A program made the position numbers and the translations under genes. Below, one piece after another: positions 1 to 12,016 of a stretch of DNA of 64,000 nucleotides. The notes under the pieces were generated by a model, which made no database searches, was not told the DNA's origin, and was given only the letters and a program-made list of their open reading frames with translations. Origin of the DNA: Condylostoma magnum (taxonomy: Eukaryota > Ciliophora > Heterotrichea > Heterotrichida > Condylostomatidae); NCBI GenBank assembly GCA_920105805.1, contig CAKKTI010000054.1:1-64000 (forward strand), given 5' to 3'. How positions within the stretch are numbered: position 1 is the first letter of the stretch; every line of letters starts with the position of its first letter.

Positions 1-1900
1 TCTTTATATTTGAACTTTCTTAACGAAATCTATTTACTTCTAACTGGTAATTTCTTAACAGCTTGTCTTAATCCAACAACTCCCTTAATAAGCATTTGTC
101 CGAATTTAGTTTATCTATGTTTTAAAAGAATTGACAGGTCTTCAAGATATTCCATATATATCTCTATTTCATTCTTTATATCACCTAAATTTTACTTTAC
201 TTCAATCTATCCTACTTAAAGCTTTTCCTCAAGTCTAACAGTTTCATCACCTATAAAGGAGTTTTGCATTTCGAGACTTTTATTCGAACGATTGCTATTA
301 TGCTACCAGCGTTTACGAGAAACGCTTCTAGACGGGGATTGCTCTGTGAGTGTGGTTTGAAGTCATTGAATAGATCCGTATGTTCTGGAAGGTTTTCCAG
401 GGGAACTTTTAAGTCTTTTTAGTCTTAATGATTAACCTTGATGCATATAAATGTCTAGCTTGCCAGCCCCTCATCCTCATCCTTGTCCTAATGAAGTTTA
501 CATAAAGGGAAACGGATATATAGGCATATACTTAAAAAGGATCTAGAAGTTGTTAGATTAAGGATGCAAGATTATCATTTTACATGCTTTGGGAATGTCT
601 ATACCTAAGTGCTTAAAAATTGTGAATTATACTAGGAATAAGTTTAGCTGTGTCGAGTTTTAAACTTCTGATACTACTGTACTAGATTCGAGAGTGGAAG
701 GTAATAAAAGAAAGGTTTCAGGATTGCATGTTAAAATGATTTATGGATGATTTAGTTTATGTACTAAGGGATTTTAATAAACTAGTCCCTGAGACTTGAT
801 GCTTGATCCTGTTTCAGCTTCTCTATTTAATGCTCTTATTAAGTTAATCTATCTGTTATTATTGTGAGAGTTTAATCGAATAAAGTTATCATTGATTTTA
901 AAATAGTATCGAACGATAATGCATGAAAGGGTAAAATAACGGCAATGTCCTATTATATTTGAAGCATAAGCTTTAAGTATTATCTGAAAAACTATTCGCA
1001 GTTTTCTTATATCTCGTATATGTATCTAGACGCTATTGGATAATTAAGATGCTTTTCCAAGTACTCCTAAGCTGTGTTTACATATTGATTACCTTTATTG
1101 TAAATTTCTTTAAATCTCTTTAAAAAGTTGCTTAGAATATCTTCTTTTTCAGGCTTTATTGAGAATAATTCATTATTGATCTCTAAACCTTTTCTCATTT
1201 GTCCTATGGTATCAGTGAAATAATCTTTAGTTTGAATAATCTCCCCAGCATCGTCAAAACAAGGCAGTTCTTACTTATAAACAACATCGCTTGCAAGTGT
1301 TAATCTATAGTAATGCCTTCTATACTTTAAATCTAGAGGGATTTTAGTATCACCAAGTCTTATGTCAAAAGAAGGCTCGTTTACACCTCTTCTATTTACT
1401 ATAGAAGTTTTTATTCTTAGAATTAAATTAATTCCGTTCTGTATAGATTAGATCTACTTTTATGCTTTGCATATATCACATGTTCGTCTTTTTGAGTTTT
1501 GGGATATTAAAATAGCCTATTTGCATTTTATACATGAGTTAACTTATGTTAGATGAGTCAAATCTATAGGGTAAGCTTCAAAATTATACTAAGCTTTGCT
1601 TTTACATTAACAGCCGCATAGGAGACATCCCTTATCATTGTAGTTGAGTAACGATAGCTATTGAAATTAGTTATTTTAGACTATGGATATCATTCCTATA
1701 TAAAGCTAATCGAGAGAACTACGAAGGGATCTGAAATAATTCAATTGTGATAATGCTTATCCGTGTAATTCACCCTTAATGTTCTATTGTTGTGTTTTAT
1801 CTGGGGTTTTAGAGCGATTATATATAGGAGTTTAAGCTTATCTTGTTTAACTTTTTGAACGAATTTTCTATCGAATTGATGATTTTTAACTAATTAACAT
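1..1900 (-). CDS. Uncharacterised Cys-rich (putative zinc-binding) helical protein, 3' end cut by window edge
   Basis: Read on the minus strand from ATG at 1900 with TAA/TAG as Gln and TGA as Trp. After a basic Ser/Gln-rich N-terminus there are three closely spaced Cys clusters (GCLLCGCQC, CIKCK, CDICK) at about residues 90-145, which resemble a small zinc-binding module. A beta-rich stretch and a long Gln/Glu/Lys-rich helical region follow (roughly residues 230-400), with another helical stretch near the window edge. I do not recognise the family. The frame is continuous but cannot be checked by stops in this code, and some of the segment around 500-700 reads poorly and may hide a short intron. 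The gene runs off the left edge, so its C-terminus is unknown. Confidence 0.5.
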
Positions 1901-2236
1901 TTTAATTAACCTGATAAATGAATTTTGTATATCTGATTTTGTAATTAATCTTAATCAATATTTAATGAGCATTGATAAATTATTAGGTTAAATTATATAT
2001 TGCTTTTAAACAGGATAACACATGTAATTATATACATTAATTTTGAATGATTAAGCAAAAATGTAATTCTTACTTAAATAGGCCCTGAATAGCTTAATAA
2101 TATTGAAATAGGTTTTCAAAATAATTAATACAAATTATTACACTATATTTTGATTAAATCTTGGCTCTAGTTTTAGAGAATTTACAGTAAATTGGTGAAA
2201 TTGATTATCCTTCATTAATTCTTGTATAATAAAAAA
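1901..2236. other. AT-rich spacer between divergent genes
   Basis: About 335 bases of very AT-rich sequence between the Cys-rich gene (minus) and the NIF-type phosphatase (plus). It is long for this window, where divergent genes can sit 13-18 nt apart. I see no RNA gene or repeat in it. Confidence 0.4.
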
Positions 2237-2905
2237 ATGCGCCGATTACCATATAAGAAACGAAGCAGTATATTAGCTTAAAATAATCTATTTTATAAAA
2301 AATAAAGAGACTATTACTTCTCATCCCAAGATAAGATAGTTGTTTTAGACTTAGATCAAACTTTAATATACTCATATGAGGAAAAACCATAAAATTATGA
2401 TTTTAAAATAAATTCAAACAAACTAAACAAGGTCTTTTATGTTGTTAAAAGACCTTTTGTCGATATATTTTTATTAATGTTGAGTTTTAACTTTAAAATC
2501 GTAATTTTTACCTAATCTGATTAGACTGTAAATTTTAATTAGTACGCAAATTAGATTATTAATAAGCTAGATAAAAATAATCTGATATCTTTAAAATTAT
2601 ATAGTGATGATTGTATAATCTATAATGGACGATATACCAAAGATTTATCAAAACTATCACCAAACATTTAAAACATATTTATTATAGATGGTAAACTATA
2701 TAAAGACATACCGTTCAACTTTATTCTTAATAATGAATAAGGAATTACGATTCCTCCGTTCAAAGGTTAACAAGAGGATGCAGAGCTAATAAAAACACTA
2801 TTTAAAATATACATTAAAGCAAATTTCTAGAAGCTAGAATCATCTTACGCAACACAAGTACAACATTTAACACATGATAAATTATAGTTCATATATCAAT
2901 TTTAA
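2237..2905 (+). CDS. FCP1/SCP (NIF)-type HAD phosphatase
   Basis: About 222 aa. The HAD motif I signature VVLDLDQTL lies at about residue 35 and matches the DxDxT nucleophile motif of the FCP1/CTDSP/Dullard phosphatases, in which the first Asp is phosphorylated. The usual Glu of DLDETL is Gln here, encoded CAA. Further on are VFYVVKRPFVDIFL and KIVIFTQSDQ (about residues 65-95), matching the family's RPxxxxFL and V.FTAS/T segments, and a late IIDG motif. Family members dephosphorylate Ser/Thr, for example on the RNA polymerase II C-terminal domain or lipin. The substrate here is unknown. The end is placed at TAA 2903-2905, followed at once by TGA; an in-frame extension cannot be excluded under this code. 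Confidence 0.72.
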
Positions 2906-3024
2906 TGAAATCTGGAGTTCATCATTTAATTTTAAAAACAATTTCTTACAATATCACAGCTTATTACTATGCACTCTATGATAAACATTTTATATTCCCT
3001 TAGCACAACTCATATACCCTAAAA

Positions 3025-3513
3025 ATGTCTGATGAACTACAAGACTAAGTTGAGTACCTCTTAAACAACTACAAAAGCCAATAAATACCCTTCGCTAAAA
3101 GCTAAGACAACAGTGACTACAGATTTTCTGTACCCAATCTTTTCATTGAGGATCCCGATTTAACATTAGAAATAAAAGTAGAATAGCAACGTAGGCTGGT
3201 TTTAATCCGTACAGATGTAACAAATTCTTCAATAACAGAAATTTTAAAAGACAGTAGTTTAAGATTTATAGCCAAGGCTAATGAAATCCTAGAGTTTGGG
3301 AATATAGATCTTTTTATAGAAGGCATGAGATTCAGCTACAGAACTAGTCAGGCTTTTCCCAATGGAATTGATGCAACCAGAGTAATTATATACATGATTG
3401 AAAAACAAGAAGAAACTGTTCCTAAACTATGCAAGGCACTGTAAGACCTGACAGAGAATAAGGACCCAAATTAAATTGCACTGGAACACTTTGTTAAAAG
3501 ATAGTTAGTATAA
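3025..3513 (+). CDS. Uncharacterised 162-residue soluble protein
   Basis: ATG at 3025 opens a well-composed frame beginning MSDELQDQVEYLL. It has alternating predicted strands (LEIKVEQQRRLVLIRTDV) and helices, no signal peptide and no membrane segment. I do not recognise a family. The reading ends at TAA 3511-3513, one base before the ATG of the next gene on the same strand; reading on would reach TGA at 3520-3522 inside that gene. The reading frame differs from the downstream coiled-coil gene, so the two are more likely separate genes than one. Confidence 0.55.
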
Positions 3514-3514
3514 A

Positions 3515-4903
3515 ATGAATGAATTAGTAAGTGATGATCTGTGGAAAGCCGTTGAGAGGAAACTGATGTGGATTAATGATCCTTGTATTGAGTAAACTGT
3601 AGATAACTAGTTTGTTGAAGATTTGTATGAATTACACTAACATATGGGAACTGCTAGATTTAGTGCGATGTAGATTCAAAATTAAGCAAGTTATATTGAA
3701 AATCCTGTATAAGATTTCTCAGATTTTTAAAGAGAGGTGTCCCTTTAATTAGAGGATATAACAGGATTATTAGAAAAGTTTTAGGAAAGAATTGAAACCT
3801 AAGAAATTGAGGAAGAAAGTATATAGTAGGAAGTTATTAAACAAAATCAGATTTTACAGCTAGCTAATAGCACACTGTAATAGTAAAGCAAGGATTTTGA
3901 TATGCATAAGGATGAATTCTAGGACCAAGTATAAAAGTTATAGAAAAACTATAAATAACTGAATGATTTATTGCAATAAGGAAGAGAAATGGTAAGCTTA
4001 GGTCCCTTAGCCAAGAGATTAGAGCTTGATTTATAAAATACTCTGAGAAAAGTAGACAATGAGTACTCCACTACAAACTAAGAAATTAATAACAGATAAG
4101 TCTACTCAAAATCATCGTCTGTAGAAATAAAACATTTAGAAGATGAGCTTTAATAGCTAAAAAACTCGTATTTTTCTATGAAGCAGCAATAAAAACAGTT
4201 AAGTAATGACAAAAGCCAGTCAAATCATGATCTAACTGTAAAAATTTAAAACACTACTAGAAGACAGTCAATTGCCTAGAAACGTTATAATGAACTAAGT
4301 GAAGAAATCACAATAAAAGACTAAGTATACAACTCTCTATGTAAAAGACTAGAGTAAGTAGTAACTGAATCAGACTAAGTAAGAGATTTATTATCGCAAA
4401 GTGCATAAGAAAAAGAACAAACTTTAACAGCTACAAACCTAACAGTAAGAACGATAGAGTAAGACTTAGGAAAAGTTAAAACCTAGTGAATGCAAGATGT
4501 AGAGACAATGAGTCAAATAAGGCTAGAAAGAGATACTTTACACACATAATTAAACCTGTTAGAGTAAAAAGTAAACAAATTGTAAGAGTAAAACGGAGCT
4601 TTAAGACATAGAATAGAAGAATTAAAAATACAGGCTAAAATTAACCTAGAGGCCTCTAAGCATGGAGTTAGCTAAGATCCTAATATAAGATCAGCAACAG
4701 GGTCTCTTCCTAGAATAGAATTAGAGTATCAACGCTAACTTGAGCTTATGCAAAAGCACTACGATCAAGAAATAGAGAAACTTAATGAAGAGATACTATG
4801 AGTAAAGGACTAACTAGACCAGGAAAAGCAGAAAAGTGAGGAATTAAGCACTCAAAATCAAGTTCTAGAAGAAAGATTTGAATCATTGAGAAATAAAAGT
4901 TAG
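3515..4903 (+). CDS. Long coiled-coil protein
   Basis: About 460 aa starting MNELVSDDLW. A globular N-terminus of about 60 residues precedes almost continuous heptad-rich coiled coil (Gln/Glu/Lys/Leu-rich, with very many TAA/TAG Gln codons). No catalytic motif is visible. Such proteins in ciliates are often cytoskeletal or basal-body components, but that is inference. The end is placed at TAG 4901-4903, or at TGA 4913-4915, because the convergent ARM-repeat gene ends with its own stop at 4907-4905. The two 3' ends therefore touch or overlap by a few bases. Confidence 0.6.
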
Positions 4904-4904
4904 T

Positions 4905-6725
4905 CTAAACTGTGAATGTTAAATCTTCTATTGGCATAGTTGCTATACATTCTGTCAGTAGCATTGTTATTTTACTGTCTTCCTCATATGTTTATAGTCC
5001 TAGTTTTATTATATTGTTAATGTCTTCACTTGCTTGAAGAATTTGTAAATAGTTTTCATTTTTAGAGATGGATCCTAATAGTAGAAAGCACTCAGCTACC
5101 ACTCTATAGTTCTGAATATGATAGTTAATAGTGTCGTAAATGATCTATAAACATCTCTGTGGATCTTCGTATAAAATCTCTCTAGAGCTTTAAGACAGCA
5201 ATCTTAATATATGGGTTAAATATACACATAGATCTTCCTCTGTCTTTCATCGTTATAATAAGGAGAAAAGTGTATTGACAATGCGTACTTCTGAGAAGTG
5301 GTAGCAAGGATTTGCAGAACCCATACAATTTGTAAGTAATCTTAGTAAGTATTCTAATATATAAGCACTTTAGCTGTATTTATTCATAATCAATACACAG
5401 AACTCATAGAAACGAGCATTACTGCCAGCTCTGTCTCTTGATTAATCAACTAAACACATGTTAGCCAAAGCACCAATACTTGTTTTAATCAATCTAGCAC
5501 TGTTAATATTCTTCGCAGCTATATCTAAAATTACTTCAATACCTTAATTCTTAGTTATATATACAGCAATATCAGCTATAGTTGAAATTCCTCCTAGAGC
5601 TGCAGTAACTTCCTTCAAAGGTACTTAAAAAGGATGCTATGACAACTATTTAAGCTCATTTACTAGCAGCTCTTTGACTCTATCTCCCTATTCCTATTTA
5701 GTTTTAGTCAACAATCTTCTTAGAGTTCCTATTAAGCAAGTTTTCACCTCCAAAAATAATGCTTCTTATTCTAGCAAGTTAACTATTATATTATGATAAT
5801 CAAACTGTATAAGCTCATCTAGCACTTCTTCATTATCTATACAACATTTCCATATAAGATAACTTGCTCCAAGTAAACACGGATTTTCTACTTATATGCA
5901 TCTTCTGGCAATAGCTAGTACACCTGATACTCAAATAAGTAATTATTAGTCATGTGACACAGCTATGTTCCCTAATGCCAAAAATGCTTTATTAATCAGC
6001 AGATTATTCTAAAAATAAACTCCATCCTCATTGCATATTGCACTTAATGTCTACACTGCAGCTTTCCTTATCAAATAATCTCTACATTTCTCATGTTTAG
6101 CTGCAAGTTTTGCAATTATATTACACATGTTTAGCAAGTACTAAATCTAAAGCTATCCGATTTAATATGCTTTTACTATATTTCTCATATAGGCTATCAT
6201 TAGTTTTAAAGTGCCTTTTCTACGAAAAGGCGATGCAACACTAGTTAATGACATTATCTTTGATGCTATTTTCAGTAGTTAATTTAGTAGTTTTAAATAT
6301 CTTTCTACTTGCTAACTTTTCAGCACTGAGTTTATGAGTGATAATAGACATGATACAAAGTTTGAACTAATTGCGTCCTTTGCCAGTCTTTCTCCGTCTG
6401 TTAACTCCACATACAGGTCTTCATTAAACCCTTATCTTTCTATTAATAAGGAACTAAGGTCCAATACTTTTTCTAATCGTTTTGAACTCGAATTCTTGAC
6501 TACCCAGCTTCCTATTGTATTGGTTAATTGATTTAGATTAGAATCAACTTCTTGTAAAGGTTATTGTTCTAGATAATCTCTGATCATTTGATCTAGTTCT
6601 ATTGTATCTGTATTGGATTGCAATTACTCTATTATACTCGATAGCATTTTTACGATTTATTATGGAGTTAGATTGTGAATCATAAGATTCTGTCAATGAT
6701 GCCTTTTTTAATCTGTAAAGTCCAT
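4905..6725 (-). CDS. Armadillo-repeat protein
   Basis: About 606 aa from ATG 6725 (MDFTDQKRHHWQNLM). The body is a series of helical repeats of about 42 residues with armadillo character, such as GALANMCLVDQSRDRAGSN and LGGISTIADIAVYITKNQ, in the region of residues 290-390. An acidic linker follows the N-terminus. The size is close to karyopherin-alpha, but no clear Arg/Lys-rich importin-beta-binding domain is seen, so importin alpha is not claimed. ARM proteins of this kind also occur in axonemes and centrioles. It ends at TAG 4907-4905, tail to tail with the coiled-coil gene. Confidence 0.65.
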
Positions 6726-6892
6726 GTTTAGTAGAGAAGTTTGGGGTCAAATAACCGTATGAATTTACTAAATTTATAGACGATAGAACAGAATCCTCGT
6801 ATTAATCTAGTTAAAGCAACTTCTTTATACAAGACGGCTAAGCACAGAAGTGTAGTCAAATTGACATAAGAGTATAAGAGAAGGAGAAAACT

Positions 6893-7324
6893 ATGTATCC
6901 CAACTTAAAATTTTAGTTATAAAGACTAAGAGATCAGAAGTCTAAATTTATCACTACATATCAACAGTAGAAATAAGTCCACAGTAACGATCGGTCTCCC
7001 GCTAAATAATTTTCCAAAGGACTAGACTTACTATACAAAGCGCCAAGCATTGTAAAAAACAAAGAACATGCAACACTTAATTTCTTTAAAGCTTAAACAC
7101 AGGCCTTGATTCGCTCACAGTCAAAAGTAGTAAAATAAAACAGAACAAGGCTAAAACAGTACAGAACACCTAATAGAATAATAAAGCACTCCGGTCCAAA
7201 CTAGCAAGGGCAGATTGTAAAATCACGTTCTAATAGATTAGCTGCAAATCAAGGGTAAGCAAGGCTGAACATGAAATCCCCGTTAAAAATTGTCCCAGCA
7301 ATAACTATTAAATCTAACAGATAA
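6893..7324 (+). CDS. Small basic Ser/Gln-rich protein (boundaries uncertain)
   Basis: ATG 6893 opens a frame of about 143 residues rich in Lys, Arg, Ser and Gln (MYPNLKFQLQRLRDQKSKF), ending at TAA 7322-7324. No domain is recognised. The same frame can be read upstream to about 6770 without an ATG, so a short first exon joined by a tiny intron is possible. It could also be the N-terminal part of the downstream IQ-motif gene if an intron shifts the frame near 7330. Confidence 0.4.
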
Positions 7325-7350
7325 GTTTGTAATTTATAATTTTTTATTTG

Positions 7351-8430
7351 ATGTCTCATATAATTGATGTAAGCTTCACTTAGAAAATAGATCGGCGGAT
7401 GGTAAGATTTGTAGTGCAGTCAGATAGTAGGAAAAAACATAATATAAAGTAATCTACTATCACTAGAATCAAACTTAATCCCTTAGAATTTTCACCTATT
7501 GTTAAATCTTAAACTAGTTCTGTATCAACTCCTAAAAAATTGCATCCTTTGTAAAAATTTACAAGTACTTAAGGCATTTAAAGCTAAACATCAATAGAAC
7601 ACTACCCTGATGTGCAGAAATCTAACAGTTCTTTGTCTTTTAGTGAGAAAAAGGTAGATAGGAAGAAAGTAATGTAGAATTGAAAGAAGGTATTGCTGTT
7701 TATGATAGATTCGATAGAAAAATAAGAAAGTAATGCATGGAAAGGCTTTAGAGCATATATGAAGAAGGTTAAATGAGCTGTTAAAGTAGTTGAAATTATG
7801 TGGTTATCTAAAGTAAGGAATTGTGTTAAAATACAAAAGTGATTTAGGGAGATAATAAAGCAACGCAATTCAAAGGCTGTTTTATTACAAAGATTTATTA
7901 GAATGAAACTTAGTTGTATATAATACAACAGGAAAAAGATGAGTGTAGTAAAGATTTAAAGATTTTATAAGACAAGAAAATAGTAACAATGATTAAATAG
8001 AATAAAACAAGCTATTAATAAATTACAAAGATTCTATAAAACTAGGTTTTAAACTAAACTTTAATATATAGTGAAGCTATAAGCTGTAATTAGACGGTTT
8101 TTAGTTAGATCAAAGTATGGGTTATCTTTAGATAAAGCTATAAAGTATCAAAAGCACTAAAAGTTTATAGAAAGACAGTAATTATTGGTACAGTAACGTA
8201 ACCTAAGGAAAAAGGCTGTTAAAATAATTGAGTAAGAATGAATCAAGCACTAGTAATACAAGAGATTAAGAGATTTACGGCACTATTTATGAAGTTTACC
8301 TTATGAATGCAGACTGCTATACTTTAAATTTAAATAAGTAAAATATGAAGCAGATGTACTAAAGGCTGATGTAGAGGACCTTATTATGAAAAAACAGTCA
8401 TCAATAAAGACAAGTCAAGAATCAGTTTGA
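7351..8430 (+). CDS. IQ-motif (calmodulin-binding) protein
   Basis: About 359 aa from ATG 7351 (MSHIIDVSFTQKID). The first 100 residues are Ser/Thr-rich and low in structure. From about residue 125 to 300 there are repeated basic IQ-like units, including VVKIQRFYKTRK and INKLQRFYKTRF, typical calmodulin or centrin binding helices. Two Trp in these units are TGA codons. The C-terminal third is basic and helical. The gene ends at TGA 8428-8430, overlapping by 16 nt the end of the convergent gamma-glutamyltransferase homologue. Function beyond calmodulin/centrin binding is not known. Confidence 0.65.
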
Positions 8431-9893
8431 CATAGCTTATAATCATTTTCATACAACAATGCTTCAACAATCTAAGATTAAATAACTGCTTCCCCACCAT
8501 CTCTCCTTCTATCTCCTCTGGCTATCCATTGATCATTTCTCTTTTCAATACAATGGCATCCTCCAAAATAAAGCTATATTTCATTCCAAAGTACAGTAGG
8601 AATATCTGTAATTTCTCTCATAGATTCATCTTACTCATTTTCTAGATGTATGCTAGTTCCATCATAATGGATCCTTCCTCTGTCGACCGCCTCCTCAATA
8701 GTAAGTCCGTCTTCTAGTACACCTAAGAGCACGGATACTAAGGATGATCTAATTCTTTCGGATCCGGAGGATCCTATTATGTATTTTACTTAGTCTTGAT
8801 ACTTGACTAAGCAAGGGGCCATCACACTCGGAAACTTAGTACCAGGCTCCTCTTTCAGAAATCCTTTAGGATTTAAATCAGGCTCTCCTAGTATATTGTT
8901 GAACATTACCCCTGTCACAGGGCAAAAAACTGCATTACAGGCTCCATTGCTTATAGTACATGAGATTGAAATACCGTCATTATCTACAACTGAGAATTAC
9001 TCTGTATTGCCTAAAATACTCTCTACTATATTAGGTTAGTCTAAATTTCCAAATACTCTGTTGATTCTAGTATCCCATGCATCTTTTAGTATATTTATTA
9101 TCTTACTAGTCCTCTCTTTCTTTGTCTCATTTTCCTATAATTATTCTTATAGTTTTTAGAATGTATAGGCTAGCATTAGTCCCCCTGAATTGGGAGGAGG
9201 GACTGTGTATATATCGTGGTCTTTGAACTAGAAGTGCAGGGGCTCTTTTATTTCGTAGTCGATATCTTCAAATTCTAAGCCTATTGCTTCATAGGCCTCA
9301 GATAATAATCTATGATCCTTATTTTCAGCTAATCTTTCGAGAAAACTGAGGAGTCGTGGATTATACATTTTCTCTCCTACTCTTTTTACTTAGAAATCCT
9401 CGTCCCCAAAAACTTCATTGAGGGATGGAAAGGCCTTTAATACTTAGTTGAAAATATTTAGCACTTGGTTTCTGTATTCTGTAACTGTTATACCTTCTCT
9501 TAAATTTCTCAGAATTGGTTGAAATAAGGTACTTCATTCTAACCTGCCCCATTTATTATGGAGGTCAATTAGAAGTTTTAGGAGGCTCGATGGGCAAACT
9601 GTACTTGGACCAAATTAGAACGGTTGTTGTACATCTCCGATTTCTACACAACACTGTATTGGGTCTGGCCTATCCCTATTTTTAAATGGATGAATACCCA
9701 TGAAGTCTAGTACTTATACTCCTTCTGAAGAATTTATTACCATATATCCAACTGCTGTAAGACCACCAAATATGGGAAAAGAAGCGGTTAATGAAAGGAT
9801 TCCGGAAATAAGACTATCGATAGCACTGCCTCCTTATCTCAAAATCTCCTCCATAGCATTAACTTGTTCTTATTAGCCAGTTGCTAGGGCCAT
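8415..9893 (-). CDS. Gamma-glutamyltransferase family protein (Ntn hydrolase)
   Basis: About 492 aa from ATG 9893. The N-terminus MALATGQQEQVNAMEEILRQ matches the start of the GGT fold just after the usual leader, and AIDSLISGIL follows as in family members. The junction region contains GNTEQFSVVDNDG, where GGTs have the catalytic Thr of the small subunit (TTHxSVVDxxG); Thr is present but the second Thr and the His are replaced. After that come NGACNAVFCPVTGVMFNN and GSSGSERIRSS, aligning with the family's TGIxLNN and GSPGG.xI regions. Known GGTs cleave gamma-glutamyl bonds, for example in glutathione. There is no signal peptide or membrane anchor, so it may be intracellular. Activity is uncertain because the nucleophile context is altered. 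Confidence 0.75.
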
Positions 9894-9909
9894 TTTTTAT
9901 AAAATTTGA

Positions 9910-10269
9910 TTAACAATATATAGAATTTTTTAAACTATGTAAAGCCTCAAAAGAGCTACTTTCTAGCTAATAATTCCCGATTTGCATTACTTTTCTCCTA
10001 TTAATGATTATAACTCTTAAACAACTAGTTTAATCATTATGAATCAATTTATAGCCTTATTAGTTATTTACCCTTCTTAATGGTGGTTTACTTTCATATC
10101 TCAGAATGTTAGAGCTATTCGATCTTAAAAACTCATTTAATAAATGGAGCTTTTATAGAATTTATAAGCCTCGTTCACTCTTATTAAATCCTTTAATTTC
10201 TTGTTTAAGTCTTATTACCACTGATTTCTTAAAATCTAGCTAAAAATCAGGTAAAACAAAGCTCAGCAT
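9910..10269 (-). CDS. Small basic protein of unknown function
   Basis: About 119 aa from ATG 10269 (MLSFVLPDFQLDFKKS). It is basic and mainly helical, with no recognisable motif. The composition is clearly protein-like compared with the other five frames. It ends at TAA 9912-9910, 16 nt before the start of the gamma-glutamyltransferase homologue on the same strand. Upstream to 10513 I see only AT-rich spacer. Confidence 0.45.
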
Positions 10270-10513
10270 TATATCTTATAATACAAAGATATGAAACAAA
10301 TTTTCTTAAAATTTCTTACCCTCTAATTAATTCTTTGCTAGTATATATAACTTTCCTTCACCTAGAAATAAAACACAATGATTTATTTACCATTCAAATA
10401 ATAAACAACTCCGTAATTTTCATTAACTTAAACAATATTACACAAACTAATAAATACTAACCTACCCTAGCCATCCTAAACAATCCAAAACTGAAAAAAT
10501 CGAATTTAGTCTT

Positions 10514-11545
10514 TTATATTTCAATTGAATCACTGTAATCTTCCTAAGAATCAGTGTAAATAATAGGCTACATTAATTAACTAGGCCTAACAGGATCCGA
10601 AGGTGTCATTTTCGGAGTAGTCAGCCTAGAAGTAATAATACTTTCATCCACACTTAAGTACCCAGACCCACCCTTCGAATCATCCGAAGAGTCAATAGCC
10701 GGCAACCATTTAAACCACGATTTCAACAGCTACGGCCCATTAGCATTGTTCATGTCCTTAATAATAATTGAAACTTCATCCAACAGCTCCTTATTCCTAC
10801 TAATAGTATCCTCAATCCTATTCAAAGTCTCCTCATGGAAATCAATCATAGAGTGAATTCATTACAAAGTCAACTTGATCTCCCCAGTTTTCGTATTTTC
10901 AAGTCCATACAGCTCATACCATCTATTGTGTATAAACTAATCAGCAAGAGTGTCAAGGTCTATAAAAACTTTTCCTATAAGTTCAGGCTCATCGTCATCA
11001 TCCCATACTTCAACGTCTATTTCTGTATCAGGGGAGTCAATTGGTAGACTAAGCCTCTCATTTCATCCTGGGTTATTGGTGTCATGGATTGTTTAACTTC
11101 TATGAATCTGTTCCTTGTCTATCACAACTACAAAAAATGAGTCAGAGGTGTTGTTTGTGTTCATTGCTGGTAGATCCCTGGCTTATTCTACTATTATTTC
11201 TAATGAGCTATCCTCTGCTATTCCATTCTCATTTATTACTTCTTCGTCTACTGCCTTTTAATACTCATCCTAGTGTTGATCATGCTTTTGTTATAGGGAG
11301 CGTAGCTCTTCTTCTATATTTTCTTTGTATTTTGTATAGCGTTATAGCTCAATTTTAAATGATTCTTTGAAATCTGAGAGTGTTATTGGAAGGGGATCGC
11401 CATTGTCATTGAATCTGGTTGGAATTGCGCCTGGATCTACTGGTTGCTTTATGAATTTTTCAAGGTCTTTTATGTTTAAGTGCCGGGATCCTCGAGTTAT
11501 TTGCCGGAAGAGCCTTTCTACTTCATTTATACGAGCTGCTTTCAT
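10514..11545 (-). CDS. C2-domain protein with coiled-coil flanks
   Basis: About 343 aa from ATG 11545 (MKAARINEVERLFRQITRGS). Residues 1-120 are helical. A C2 domain spans about 125-245: LEIIVEQARDLPAM, then SDSFFVVV, NPGWNERLSLP and a DVEVWDDDDEPELIGKV strand-loop typical of calcium-binding C2 loops. The loop 3 Asp cluster (WDDDDEPE) supports Ca2+ binding. A further helical segment and a Ser/Pro-rich tail follow. C2 domains bind membranes or proteins in a calcium-dependent way. The gene ends at TAA 10516-10514. Confidence 0.8.
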
Positions 11546-12016
11546 TTTTTGGAGATTTTATGTAGTTTATTAAATGGCTATGATATTTGCTTATTTGGAA
11601 ATTATTGTTATAGACAGTCTGGACCTGATTTTAAGGTCTTTTATGGTTAATGTGGGCGTAACTTAACTTTTTATATGAGGAATTGTTAGTTTTGATTAAT
11701 TATAAAATTGAATGGTTTTTTATTGAGTATATAACTCCTATTTAAATGATTTGAGTAATAGCTTATATTAGCTAGATGATTCACAAGAGGTTATATAATT
11801 GATTAAGTATCTAACTAATCCCTTTTAAAAAGACTTGATTTAATTCATGTATATTTAACTATACACTTTGATATAATTAATTGAAAAGGCTTAATATAAA
11901 GTATCTATCCTTTAAAAAACTTAAATGATTTTTAATGATCATTTTTTGTTATTACCACGACATTTAAAAATTCAGTGAATACAGTGCATTATAAATTAAT
12001 TTATTTCACCTAAATA
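11546..12016. other. Gap between C2 gene and zinc-finger gene; possible small hydrophobic ORF
   Basis: About 470 AT-rich bases between two divergent genes. A plus frame from ATG 11574 to TGA 11978 (134 codons, starting MAMIFAYLEIIVIDSLDL) reads as a hydrophobic, Leu-rich protein. AT-rich DNA gives such readings by chance in this all-sense code, so I do not call it a gene. Confidence 0.2.

Noticed and set aside
1-527. A separate minus-strand Ser/Arg-rich gene from ATG 527 in another frame
   Set aside because: The frame continuous with the well-supported Cys-rich gene upstream also reads well to the edge, so a second gene is not needed.
4905-6725. Importin alpha
   Set aside because: The ARM repeats and length fit, but no basic importin-beta-binding N-terminus is visible, so only an ARM-repeat protein is called.
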